DNA of 64,000 nucleotides from an uncultured Lactobacillus sp. (GTDB taxonomy: Bacteria > Bacillota > Bacilli > Lactobacillales > Lactobacillaceae): positions 1-64,000 of the forward strand of contig NZ_CAJURR010000012.1 in assembly GCF_910589175.1 (NCBI RefSeq). Reading direction: 5' to 3'. The position numbers and the translations under genes were made by a program. The notes beneath the pieces are model-generated. The model did not search any database. It worked only from the letters and a program-made list of their open reading frames with translations, and was not told the origin of the DNA. Each line of letters starts with the position of its first letter. Within the stretch, counting starts at the first letter, position 1. This document shows positions 18,009 to 26,722 of this stretch, one piece after another.

Positions 18009-18809
18009 TTAATCCTCAGCATCTACATGATGACCAACTATCGTGTCATCATTCATCCATTGACGGGTAATTTCAGTAAACTTCTTTGCTTCTCCGGTTG
18101 TATAGTAGTCATGTTTTACCGGAGCAGTACTTTCAGCAAATAAATCATCACGTCGCAAAACATTATATGTATATTGTGCCACTTGATCAGCTGGATCTAC
18201 AATTTTTTTATCTTGACCCACGACAGCTACAATTTCGTCTCTCAATAAAGGATAATGGGTACATCCCAACACTAAGGTATCATAATCAGCATTTTTCAAT
18301 GGGGTTAAACTTTCACTAACCACTGCATTCTTAATATCTTCATCGGGATCTTCTTCAGCTAATGGTGCCAATTTAGGCTGAGCAAATTCACTGACCTTAA
18401 TTTCTGGATCACGATACTGAATTTCTTTTAAATAAGAATGACTATCCACAGTTGCCTTAGTTCCAATTACAGCCACATTTTTTGTTTCTGTCGTTCTTGC
18501 TGCAGCCAAAGCACCAGACTGAATAACCCCAATTATCTGTAGTGGTATTTCTTTCTGAATAGTTGACATTGCTGCAGCAGTTGCTGTGTTACAACCAAAA
18601 ATAATAATTTTTACATCTTTACTTAATAAGAAGTTTACACTATCGCGAGTTAGAGAAATAATTTCTTCTCTTGACCGATCCCCATATGGCATATTAGCCT
18701 GGTCGCCAATAAAAATTGTTGACTCATTAGGCATCTTTTCAATTACTTTTTTTAAAACGGTTAAGCCGCCTAATCCTGAATCTAAAACTCCAATTGGTCG
18801 ATTATCCAT
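18009..18809 (-). CDS. murI: glutamate racemase
   Basis: A protein of about 266 residues that makes D-glutamate for peptidoglycan. Both catalytic cysteines are present, in GCNTATAAA and LGCTHYPLL, and the N-terminal IGVLDSGLGGLTV substrate loop is intact. The ATG at 18809 is chosen over 18830, because the upstream ATG overlaps the AAAGGAG ribosome site and the family starts just before RPIGVLDSG. First gene of murI-rdgB, divergent from the DUF2507 gene. Confidence 0.95.
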   Translation of the reverse strand: MDNRPIGVLDSGLGGLTVLKKVIEKMPNESTIFIGDQANMPYGDRSREEIISLTRDSVNFLLSKDVKIIIFGCNTATAAAMSTIQKEIPLQIIGVIQSGALAAARTTETKNVAVIGTKATVDSHSYLKEIQYRDPEIKVSEFAQPKLAPLAEEDPDEDIKNAVVSESLTPLKNADYDTLVLGCTHYPLLRDEIVAVVGQDKKIVDPADQVAQYTYNVLRRDDLFAESTAPVKHDYYTTGEAKKFTEITRQWMNDDTIVGHHVDAED

Positions 18810-18905
18810 TAAAAAAACTCCTTTAAACAAATGATGATTAAATTCTCTTTTCTACTTCACCTATTTTAAGTTAAAATGATATAGAAGACAAAAGGAAATG
18901 AAAGC

Positions 18906-19301
18906 ATGGAACATACAAACGAACATCTTTATTTTTTAAATTCATTATATCGTGATTTTATCTTACCTACCATTTTAGGTAGCGAAGATAAAGAAATTCT
19001 TTACTGGGCTGGAAAACATGTTAGTCGTAAATATGATTTATCAGATATCGATGATTTAATCGAATTTTTTGATATGGCTCAATTTGGAACTTTAAAAGTA
19101 CTTAAAGATCGCAAGCATACCGCAGTTTTTGAATTATCTGGCCAGGTCGTAACTGATAGACTGGATAGTCAAAGTGACGAATTTTCACTTGAAAGTGGAA
19201 TTATTGCGGAATGTTTAGAGCGGCAAAATGGCACTCCAACTGAAGCTTCAGCTACTGTTACTAAAAAACATGTAGTTCAAATCACTGCACAATCTGACTA
19301 A
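18906..19301 (+). CDS. DUF2507 (YslB-like) protein
   Basis: A 131-residue soluble protein of the YslB/DUF2507 family. The recognisable part is the N-terminal half, with LGSEDKEILYWAGKHVSRKY. These proteins have a fold related to vinyl-reductase/heme-binding 4VR domains; no biochemical role is established. In Firmicutes the gene commonly sits beside murI/racE, as here. It is monocistronic and ends in a terminator shared with trxA. Confidence 0.75.
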   Translation: MEHTNEHLYFLNSLYRDFILPTILGSEDKEILYWAGKHVSRKYDLSDIDDLIEFFDMAQFGTLKVLKDRKHTAVFELSGQVVTDRLDSQSDEFSLESGIIAECLERQNGTPTEASATVTKKHVVQITAQSD

Positions 19302-19332
19302 CTATTAACCAAGTAAGAGAATAGCAAGGATA

Positions 19333-19372
19333 AAAAACGGGTAAGTCTCAATACAGAGGCTTACCCGTTTTT
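19333..19372. terminator. bidirectional terminator between DUF2507 gene and trxA
   Basis: A 13-bp stem (AAAAACGGGTAAG and complement) extended by a CTC/GAG pairing after one mismatch, with T-runs on both sides. Confidence 0.88.
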
Positions 19373-19384
19373 CGTTAATTTATA

Positions 19385-19696
19385 TTAGTCAGTATATTGA
19401 TCTAAAATTTGTTCAAGTTTTTCCTTAGGAGTATAACCAGTTAAGCGGTCAACAATCTTACCATCTTTCTTAATTAGTAAAGTTGGGATTGCCATAATTC
19501 CTAAGTTACGTGCAGTTTCTTGGTTTTGATCAACATCCATTTTGGTGAATTTTACATCATCCATTTCTTCAGAAAGTTGGTCAATAACTGGTGATTGCAT
19601 TTTACATGGACCACACCAAGTTGCCCAAAAATCAATTAAAACAACGCCTTCGCTAGTTTCTTCTTCAAAAGTTGCATCTGTAATTTCATCAACCAT
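19385..19696 (-). CDS. trxA: thioredoxin
   Basis: A 103-residue classical thioredoxin with the active site WCGPCK near residue 31 and the cis-proline loop MAIPTLL. It reduces cytosolic disulfides using thioredoxin reductase. It follows mutS2 leftward after 78 bases, with its own GAGGTAA site. Monocistronic expression or read-through from mutS2 are both possible. Confidence 0.96.
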   Translation of the reverse strand: MVDEITDATFEEETSEGVVLIDFWATWCGPCKMQSPVIDQLSEEMDDVKFTKMDVDQNQETARNLGIMAIPTLLIKKDGKIVDRLTGYTPKEKLEQILDQYTD

Positions 19697-19774
19697 TGTT
19701 ATTACCTCACAAATAAATTCTTTAAATTATAATTATAGTTTAGTAGAACTACTTACTTTTTGCAAGTATATTGC

Positions 19775-22141
19775 TTACTGTAAATGAACAATTGTCGCTC
19801 CAGTTCCACCTTGGTTAGCAGGCGCATAACTATAACTCTTTACGTGTCTGTTTCTCTTCAAGTACTGTTGAACACCATTCCTAATTGCCCCAGTTCCAAT
19901 TCCGTGGATAATTGTGACAGTATTCAAACCAGCTAAGAGAGAAGAATCAATATAGCGATCTAAGTTAGTTAGAGCTTCTTCATAACGTTGTCCTCTTAAG
20001 TCAAGGTCACTACTTGCACGCGTAGAACGAAGACCACGACTTGAGCGAACAGCTCTTTCTGCCTTCTTAGGAGCAGCTTGTGTACTAATCTTTTCAACAT
20101 CCCGATCAGTGACTTTAACTTTCAAAATACCAATTTGAACTTCGAATTCATGATCAGCAAGTTTCTTTGTAATTACGCCTTGTTGTCCATAAGATAGAAC
20201 TTTCACAGTATCACCAACACTTACATCATGACGACGCTTTTCACGTTGCAAGACCTTGTTCTGAGCCAAGTTTTTATTTTCACGCTCAAGTTTATTTAAA
20301 GCGCCTTTAGCTTCAATAACTTTATTGGTTCTAACTTGACCACCAGCTCTTCTTTGTTCTTCAAGATCATTGATGATCTTATCAGCTTTTTGACGCTTTT
20401 TAGCAAGCATTTCATCAGCTTTTTCTTGAGCTTTTTCAAGTTGCTTTTGCACTTGTTGATTATACCAGTCAAGACCATTCTGGAGTTGACGCTTAAGAGT
20501 GATACTTTGGTCAACATTTTGCTTTAAAGTTTCATGAAGTTGCTCAGCAGCCTTAGTCTGCTCAGTCAATCGTTCAATCATCTTATTAATATCACTATCT
20601 TCGTCATTCATCAAACTTCTAGCCTTATCCACTACAGCTTCATTCATCCCTAATTGATGTGCAATGGCAAAGGCATTACTTTGTCCAGGGATACCAATTC
20701 TCAAACGATACGTTGGAGCAAGTTTCTTTAAGTCAAATTCCATTGAGGCATTCGTCGTTCTTGCGCGATTATAGCCATAAAGCTTTAATTCTGGATAGTG
20801 GGTAGTAATCGCAATTTTAGCTTGTGCTCCCCGTAAATCATCCAAGATAGCAATCGCTAAACTAGCTCCTTCTTCAGGATCAGTTCCGGCCCCTAATTCA
20901 TCAATTAAAACCAAATCATCCTCAGTTACATCTTTCATTATTTTTATAATTTGGTCCATGTGTGATGAGAAAGTACTCAATGACTGTTCAATAGATTGCT
21001 CATCCCCAATATCGGCGTAAATTTCATTAAAAACAGTTAATTGACTACCTTCTTCAGCTGTGATAAATAATCCCGCTTGAGCCATTAATTGGAGCAGCCC
21101 CAAAGTCTTCAACGTGATTGTCTTACCACCTGTGTTAGGGCCAGTAATCAACATGGTATCAAAGCTAGTTCCTAGCTCAATATTATTAGGAACAACTTTT
21201 TTAGGATCAATTAACGGGTGTCGAGCCTTTCTCAACTTAATGACATGATCATGATTTAAGACTGGTTCTGTAGCTTTCATTGCTTTAGCTAATTTGCTTT
21301 TAGCACTTAAGAAGTCTAATTGTGTTAATGCCTCCGCATTATTCTTTATTTCTTTTTGATACATACCAGCAAGTTTTGATAATTCAATTAAGATACGGTG
21401 GATTTCCTGACGTTCTTGAGCCATTAAATTTTGCTGTCGGTTATTAAGAACTAAAACTGCTTGTGGCTCAACAAATAAAGTCTGTCCACTGGCACTTTGA
21501 TCATGAACAACTCCACCAAATTTATTCTTATATTCTTGTTTTACAGGTAATACATAGCGACCATCTCTGATAGTTACGATATTTTCTGACAAATATTGTG
21601 TATGTTTACCACTGATGTAATCATTCATGTGATTTTTAATATCAGTTTCATTGCTTTGAATATCATGTCGCAGCTGCATTAACTTGGAAGAAGCTGTATC
21701 CTTAACAGTTCCGTCATATTCAATTGCTTGATTCAGCTTCTTAAATAAGTCTTCTGGAATTGCTAAATTTTTAAGAGTTTTTTCAATCGGATGGGTATCA
21801 ATTTCATGCTCTTCTAAGTCAGCAGTAAACTGAGAAACATCCTTAGCTAAGCTAAGAATTAAAAAAATATTACCTAATTCTTCACCATTTAAATTTGCCT
21901 TGACCTTCAATCGTTTCAAGCTAGCTCTAACATCTTTAAAGTCAGTTATCGGCATTGGTCCCTTAACTCGTAAAATATTAGAAAGGACCCTAGTTTGATC
22001 AATTGATTTTTTTACTTCATCAAAATTACTACTTGGCATTAACTTTAAGGCCTGCTCTTTTGCAGGTGCTGTAATAGCCAAGTCACTTAATTGTTTAATT
22101 ATGCGATTATATTCTAATTTTTCAATAATTTTAGAGTTCAT
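19775..22141 (-). CDS. mutS2: MutS2 endonuclease / ribosome-collision rescue ATPase
   Basis: A protein of about 788 residues. It lacks the mismatch-recognition domain of MutS and has the core/clamp region, the ATPase domain (GPNTGGKTITLK Walker A, VLIDELGAGTDPEEG Walker B), a long coiled-coil, and a C-terminal Smr domain with DLRGQRYEEAL and HGIGTGAIR. Family roles include recombination suppression and splitting of collided ribosomes. The ATG at 22141 is better than GTG at 22150, which lies in the AGGTGG ribosome site. It follows cvpA closely. Confidence 0.93.
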   Translation of the reverse strand: MNSKIIEKLEYNRIIKQLSDLAITAPAKEQALKLMPSSNFDEVKKSIDQTRVLSNILRVKGPMPITDFKDVRASLKRLKVKANLNGEELGNIFLILSLAKDVSQFTADLEEHEIDTHPIEKTLKNLAIPEDLFKKLNQAIEYDGTVKDTASSKLMQLRHDIQSNETDIKNHMNDYISGKHTQYLSENIVTIRDGRYVLPVKQEYKNKFGGVVHDQSASGQTLFVEPQAVLVLNNRQQNLMAQERQEIHRILIELSKLAGMYQKEIKNNAEALTQLDFLSAKSKLAKAMKATEPVLNHDHVIKLRKARHPLIDPKKVVPNNIELGTSFDTMLITGPNTGGKTITLKTLGLLQLMAQAGLFITAEEGSQLTVFNEIYADIGDEQSIEQSLSTFSSHMDQIIKIMKDVTEDDLVLIDELGAGTDPEEGASLAIAILDDLRGAQAKIAITTHYPELKLYGYNRARTTNASMEFDLKKLAPTYRLRIGIPGQSNAFAIAHQLGMNEAVVDKARSLMNDEDSDINKMIERLTEQTKAAEQLHETLKQNVDQSITLKRQLQNGLDWYNQQVQKQLEKAQEKADEMLAKKRQKADKIINDLEEQRRAGGQVRTNKVIEAKGALNKLERENKNLAQNKVLQREKRRHDVSVGDTVKVLSYGQQGVITKKLADHEFEVQIGILKVKVTDRDVEKISTQAAPKKAERAVRSSRGLRSTRASSDLDLRGQRYEEALTNLDRYIDSSLLAGLNTVTIIHGIGTGAIRNGVQQYLKRNRHVKSYSYAPANQGGTGATIVHLQ

Positions 22142-22183
22142 ATATTCCACCTAGCAAAAAGGCCCCAGAGTTGGGACCATTTT

Positions 22184-22726
22184 TTATATTGTTGTAATGA
22201 ATAAATTTATAAAAACTTGGGAAATTCCAGGAGAAAAATGCAAGATACCACTTGCTAAAATAGAATGCCCCAGCATATTTTGCAAACCATCGTTAGGAAT
22301 TGTGGCTAAAATAAACAAAAGTAAATAAACACTAATCTGTGTCACAATAAAAGAAATAATTAAACTTCCCCAGAGATTTAAGTTAGAGTTTACCGTAACA
22401 TATCTTAATTGGTTAAATCCTAGCATCACAAAACGCCATAAGCAACAAACAATCAACAAAATAATTGAAAAAGCAATTGCTGCATAAAATGATTTATCTA
22501 AGGTTAATCCCGTAGTCTTATCAAAAAAAGCAAAGCTGCTTCGATCATTTGCGGATGGATATGGAACCCACAAATTTAAAAAGTTACTAAATGGTTTATA
22601 CAATAAAGTGGCTAAAATTAGCCCGATTACATATCCGCCAGCGGCTAAGCCTTCATATACTACACCACGCCGATAGCCTACATAACAACAATAGATAAAA
22701 ATTAATAAAATGAAAAAAGAAATCAT
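22184..22726 (-). CDS. CvpA family membrane protein
   Basis: A 180-residue integral membrane protein with four hydrophobic segments (about residues 1-18, 27-47, 78-101 and 120-145) and the CvpA pattern GYRRGVVYEGL near the N-terminus. CvpA proteins are linked to colicin V production and envelope homeostasis in other bacteria. It directly precedes mutS2 (43-base gap), the usual Firmicute order. Confidence 0.82.
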   Translation of the reverse strand: MISFFILLIFIYCCYVGYRRGVVYEGLAAGGYVIGLILATLLYKPFSNFLNLWVPYPSANDRSSFAFFDKTTGLTLDKSFYAAIAFSIILLIVCCLWRFVMLGFNQLRYVTVNSNLNLWGSLIISFIVTQISVYLLLFILATIPNDGLQNMLGHSILASGILHFSPGISQVFINLFITTI

Positions 22727-22745
22727 TGTTCATCCTTGATTAAGC

Positions 22746-22778
22746 AAAAAAGACTAGCTTCAATCGCCAGTCTTTTTT
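22746..22778 (-). terminator. terminator after the yrzB-like gene
   Basis: A 10-bp stem (AAAAAAGACT / AGTCTTTTTT) with a 13-base loop and a minus-strand T-run, between the DUF1292 gene and cvpA. Confidence 0.75.
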
Positions 22779-22783
22779 GAAGA

Positions 22784-23098
22784 TTATTCGCCGCTTAAGC
22801 GATCGTCTGACAAAAATGTATTTAAAACTCCTTGTACCATGTTCCACTCATTATCATCTGTGATTTCATGTAAGTCAGAACTAGTTACATCGCCATCTGC
22901 ATCTGCATCATAACTGAAAGCTTGTACTTCAACATCATCATCGTCACTAACAGCTGCTGGATACAGTAAAACGTAAGATTTACCATAATCTTCAGATGTA
23001 AAAGTAAATAAGATTTCAAATAATTCTTCATTACCTTGTTCGTCAACTAAAGTAATTTGACGATCATTATCTTGGTTAGCGTTAATTTTTTCACTCAT
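22784..23098 (-). CDS. DUF1292 (YrzB-like) protein
   Basis: A 104-residue acidic soluble protein with the DUF1292 core (ITLVDEQGNEELFEILFTFT, then YVLLYPA). No enzymatic function is known. It is the last gene of the conserved Firmicute cluster ireB-ruvX-yrzB downstream of alaS. It starts 1 base before the ruvX stop codon region, behind an AAAGGA site, and ends in a terminator. Confidence 0.85.
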   Translation of the reverse strand: MSEKINANQDNDRQITLVDEQGNEELFEILFTFTSEDYGKSYVLLYPAAVSDDDDVEVQAFSYDADADGDVTSSDLHEITDDNEWNMVQGVLNTFLSDDRLSGE

Positions 23099-23099
23099 T

Positions 23100-23531
23100 T
23101 TAATTATCCTTTCTGGTTGCTTCTAAATAGTTTTGCAAAATTAAAACAGCAGCCATTTGGTCAATAACTTTTTTTCGTTCAACACGATCATGGACGCCAG
23201 CTTCTTCAACTAAAATTCGATCAGCTTGCACTGTTGTAAGACGTTCATCTACGTAATAAACAGGGAGGTCAAACTTTTCCTTTAAGCGCCCACCATACTG
23301 TTTACTTCTCTCTACTGAATGTCCACTACTACCATCCATGTTTTTAGGCAAACCTAAAACAAAGCCTTCAACATCATATTTACGTACAATTTTTCTAATT
23401 TGACGCATACCAAAGCTAAACTTGCTTTCGTCAATCTTAATTGTTTCAAGCTCTTGAGCGGTAATTCCCAAAGGGTCACTGATTGCAACACCGACAGTCT
23501 TAGAGCCAACATCAAGTCCAAGTAATCGCAT
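23100..23531 (-). CDS. ruvX: RuvX/YqgF RNase H-like protein
   Basis: A 143-residue RNase H-fold protein with [16 protein letters not shown] at the N-terminus, [12 protein letters not shown] in the centre and YVDERLTT. Family members act in pre-16S rRNA processing and were first named as putative Holliday-junction resolvases. The start codon overlaps the ireB stop (TAATG), so the two are translationally coupled. Confidence 0.92.
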   Translation of the reverse strand: MRLLGLDVGSKTVGVAISDPLGITAQELETIKIDESKFSFGMRQIRKIVRKYDVEGFVLGLPKNMDGSSGHSVERSKQYGGRLKEKFDLPVYYVDERLTTVQADRILVEEAGVHDRVERKKVIDQMAAVLILQNYLEATRKDN

Positions 23532-23788
23532 TATTTATTTTTACCTAAATAACTCTTAACCAATTCCTCAATAATTTCATCACGTTCATGTTTCAAGATC
23601 AAATTACGTGCATCATTATGCCGAGGAATATATGCAGGGTCGCCTGAAAGTAAGTAACCAACAATTTGATTAATTGGGCTATAGCCCTTTTCCTCAAGTG
23701 CATTGTATACGTCTTGTAGAGTATCGTATACATTCTTACCCTTATTTTGGTTAAAGTCAAAATGCATTGTTTTATCTAGCGAACTCAT
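23531..23788 (-). CDS. IreB family regulatory phosphoprotein (DUF965)
   Basis: An 85-residue protein with the conserved DUF965 pattern ([20 protein letters not shown], then [19 protein letters not shown]). In Enterococcus, IreB is phosphorylated by the kinase IreK and affects cephalosporin tolerance. The ATG at 23788 has an excellent AGGAGG site, so the longer frame to 23842 is rejected. It lies between alaS and ruvX in the conserved order. Confidence 0.92.
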   Translation of the reverse strand: MSSLDKTMHFDFNQNKGKNVYDTLQDVYNALEEKGYSPINQIVGYLLSGDPAYIPRHNDARNLILKHERDEIIEELVKSYLGKNK

Positions 23789-23842
23789 AATAAAATTCCT
23801 CCTATTCTTCTTAATTTTACTTGAAATATCGAACGAACTCAA

Positions 23843-26491
23843 TTAATTTTGTTTTTCTTCAACTTCTTGTAACACTTTAGCAATAGCATCTTTTAATCCT
23901 GCTGGATTCTTACCACCGGCTTGTGCCATATTTGGACGGCCACCACCGCCACCACCAAAGATTGGAGCGGCAGTTTTAATCAAATCGCCAGCCTTAAGTC
24001 CTGCTTTAATAGCCTTATCATCTAAGCTAATTACCATATTAGCTTTACCATTCACTTCAGCAGCTAAGACTAAAACATCAGATTTATTGCTGCTCTTCCA
24101 GTTGTCAGCAAGTTCACGTAAATCATTCATGCCTTCAACATCAGCTTGCGCAGCAATTACAGTTAAATCTTTAACTTGCTTAATGTCATTAAAGAGATCG
24201 CCAGCTTTTGCCTTATTAATTTGAGCCTTTAATTGTTCAGCTTCTTTTTGGCTTGCACGTAAATCATCTTCGATAGAAGAAATCTTATTAACTACATCTT
24301 CAGCCTTAGTTGCCTTAACTTCATCTTGAACTTCTTTCAAGATTTCGTCACGGTCTGTTACATACTTGTAAGCTTCTGGGCCGGTAACCGCAATAATTCT
24401 ACGAGTACCAGCACCAACAGCAGACTCAGAAACAATCTTAAGCATTCCGATTTGATCAGTATTTTCACAGTGTGTACCACCACAGAATTCAGTGGAGAAG
24501 TCATCGATTTGAACAACACGAACTGTGTCACCATATTTTTCACCAAATAATGCTAAAGCGCCCATCTTTAAACCAGTATCTGGGTCAGTAACAGTTGTCT
24601 TGACTGGAATTTCTTCCCAAATCTTTTCGTTAACTAACTTTTCAACACTAGCAATTTCTTTCTTAGTCATTGGCTCTAAGCTTGTAAAGTCAAAACGTAA
24701 GTAATCTGGTTCAACTAAAGAGCCAGCTTGGTGAGTATGAGTACCTAAAACTTCACGTAAAGCTGCATGCAATAAGTGAGTAGCAGTATGGTTATGCTTT
24801 AAGCCGCGACGACGTTTTTGATCAACTTTCAAGACATACTCTTGTCCCTTTTCAAGTGGCAAAATAACATCTACAAAGTGCAAGTTTTGATCATTTGGTG
24901 CATGTTGTACATCAGTTACGCGAGCAACTAATTCACCATTTTGGTTCAAAATTTCACCGTGGTCAGCAACTTGTCCACCACGCTCTGCGTAAAATGGAGT
25001 CTTATCAAAAATTAAAGTTGCATGTTCACCATCTGCCTTATCAACTAACTTATCATCAACAACAATATCAATTAATTTAGCATGCTTTTCTTCTAAAGTA
25101 CCGTATTCAAATTCACTCTTATCTTTGATATTCATCAAAGTAACATCTTGTGAACCCATTGATTGTAAATTACCACGAGCCTTACGTGCACGTTCCTTTT
25201 GAGCTTTCATTTCTTCATCAAAGCCCTTTTTATCAATCTTAAGACCTGCATCTTGAGCAGCTTCAAAAGTTAATTCATATGGGAAGCCGTAAGTATCGAA
25301 TAACTTGAAGGCATCTTTACCAGAAATAGTCTTATCATCGCTCTTCTTAGCTTCAGCAATGAGGTTGTCAAGTAAGTTTAGACCAGATGAAAGAGTTACT
25401 TGGAATCTTTCTTCTTCATTCTTAATTACTTTTTGAATGAATGCTTGTTGGTCAACAACTTCTGGATAGTGGCTCTTCATAATTTCGCCAACTACAGGTA
25501 CTAATTTGTACAAGAATGCACCCTTAATACCTAAACGTTGACCGTTTAAGTCAGCACGTCTAATTAAACGACGTAAAACATATCCACGTCCTGAGTTTGA
25601 AGGAAGTGCACCGTCAGCAATCGCAAAACTTACTGCACGAACATGGTCAGCAATAATCTTAAATGCAACATCATCTTCTTTATTTGCGGCATACTTCTTG
25701 CCATCACTTAACTTTTCAGTTTCCTTAATGATTGGCATAAATAAGTCAGTTTCGAAGTTAGTTGGAGCATCTTGAATAATTGATACTACACGTTCTAATC
25801 CCATACCGGTATCAATGTTTTTATGTGGTTGGTCAACATATTTACCATTTGGTAAGTGGTTAAATTGTGAAAATACGATGTTCCAAATTTCAAGGTAGCG
25901 AGCGTTTTCTCCACCTGGGAAGTTTTCTGGATCATCTTCAGCCACATCGTTGTTTTCTTGACCACGATCGTAGAAAATTTCTGAGTCAGGACCACATGGA
26001 CCTTCACCAATATCCCAGAAGTTATCTTCTAGCTTAACAATATGGTCTTCAGGTAAACCAACAACATCGTGCCACATGTGGTATGCTTCAGTATCCTTAG
26101 GATAAACAGTTACATAAAGCTTATCTGGATCAAGACCTAACCATTGTGGACTAGTTAAAAATTCCCAAGCCCAAGGAATAACTTCTTTTTTAAAGTAATC
26201 CCCAACTGAGAAGTTACCAAGCATTTCAAAGAAAGTTTGGTGACGAGCGGTTTTACCAACATTCTCAATATCGTTAGTTCTAATTGATTTTTGAGAAGAA
26301 GTAATTCGGTGATTCTTAGGCACAACAGAACCATCAAAATATTTCTTCATTGTAGCAACACCAGAGTTAATCCATAACAAGGTTGGATCATCTTGTGGAA
26401 TTAATGATGCACTTTGCATAACCATGTGGCCATGCTCTTTAAAAAAGTCCAAGAACATTTGACGTACTTGTGAACTAGTCAATTGTTTCAT
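23843..26491 (-). CDS. alaS: alanyl-tRNA synthetase
   Basis: A class II synthetase of about 882 residues. It has the N-terminal catalytic domain (FFKEHGHMVMQSASLIP), the editing domain with HNHTATHLLHAAL and CGGTHCENTDQIG zinc ligands, and a C-terminal glycine-rich GGGGGGRPNMAQAGG segment typical of AlaRS. The ATG at 26491, at MKQLTSSQVR, has an AGGAGA site; the 15 extra upstream codons are not family-like. It is controlled by the T-box leader directly upstream and leads the ireB-ruvX-yrzB cluster. Confidence 0.96.
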   Translation of the reverse strand: MKQLTSSQVRQMFLDFFKEHGHMVMQSASLIPQDDPTLLWINSGVATMKKYFDGSVVPKNHRITSSQKSIRTNDIENVGKTARHQTFFEMLGNFSVGDYFKKEVIPWAWEFLTSPQWLGLDPDKLYVTVYPKDTEAYHMWHDVVGLPEDHIVKLEDNFWDIGEGPCGPDSEIFYDRGQENNDVAEDDPENFPGGENARYLEIWNIVFSQFNHLPNGKYVDQPHKNIDTGMGLERVVSIIQDAPTNFETDLFMPIIKETEKLSDGKKYAANKEDDVAFKIIADHVRAVSFAIADGALPSNSGRGYVLRRLIRRADLNGQRLGIKGAFLYKLVPVVGEIMKSHYPEVVDQQAFIQKVIKNEEERFQVTLSSGLNLLDNLIAEAKKSDDKTISGKDAFKLFDTYGFPYELTFEAAQDAGLKIDKKGFDEEMKAQKERARKARGNLQSMGSQDVTLMNIKDKSEFEYGTLEEKHAKLIDIVVDDKLVDKADGEHATLIFDKTPFYAERGGQVADHGEILNQNGELVARVTDVQHAPNDQNLHFVDVILPLEKGQEYVLKVDQKRRRGLKHNHTATHLLHAALREVLGTHTHQAGSLVEPDYLRFDFTSLEPMTKKEIASVEKLVNEKIWEEIPVKTTVTDPDTGLKMGALALFGEKYGDTVRVVQIDDFSTEFCGGTHCENTDQIGMLKIVSESAVGAGTRRIIAVTGPEAYKYVTDRDEILKEVQDEVKATKAEDVVNKISSIEDDLRASQKEAEQLKAQINKAKAGDLFNDIKQVKDLTVIAAQADVEGMNDLRELADNWKSSNKSDVLVLAAEVNGKANMVISLDDKAIKAGLKAGDLIKTAAPIFGGGGGGRPNMAQAGGKNPAGLKDAIAKVLQEVEEKQN

Positions 26492-26524
26492 AAAAAGTTC
26501 TCCTACAAATATAAAAAACACTAT

Positions 26525-26700
26525 TGCATAAAACAAGGACGCTCCCAGCGCGGTACCACCTTGATTGCAACAGTGTTTGTTACCTCTTTAAATATTTATT
26601 TCTCTAATTATCTTAGGTAGCATTACTAAATATTTTCTAGACCTTCTCACCAAGCAGTCCTCTCTTTGAAGAAAATACTTTAATAATATGTCCTAAACGT
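26525..26700 (-). promoter_or_regulatory. T-box riboswitch leader of alaS
   Basis: The minus strand carries the T-box signature AAGGTGGTACCGCG (26550-26563 region) followed by GAGCGTCCTTG, where the antiterminator would form. Upstream are the stem I elements AGAGAGGACTGC and GGTGAGAAGG. A GCT triplet at 26619-26621, followed by ACC, fits an alanine specifier. Uncharged tRNA-Ala would stabilise the antiterminator and allow alaS transcription. Confidence 0.92.
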
Positions 26701-26722
26701 GCTTTATTTTACTACAAATTTT

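Noticed and set aside
20296-20527. Opposing small ORFs inside mutS2
   Set aside because: Shadows of the coiled-coil coding sequence of MutS2 in other frames; Lys/Leu-rich translations with no start signals.
26537-26700. A short plus-strand hydrophobic ORF over the T-box region
   Set aside because: It overlaps the T-box leader and the 3' end of the helicase gene on the opposite strand, has no ribosome site, and reflects AT-rich sequence.
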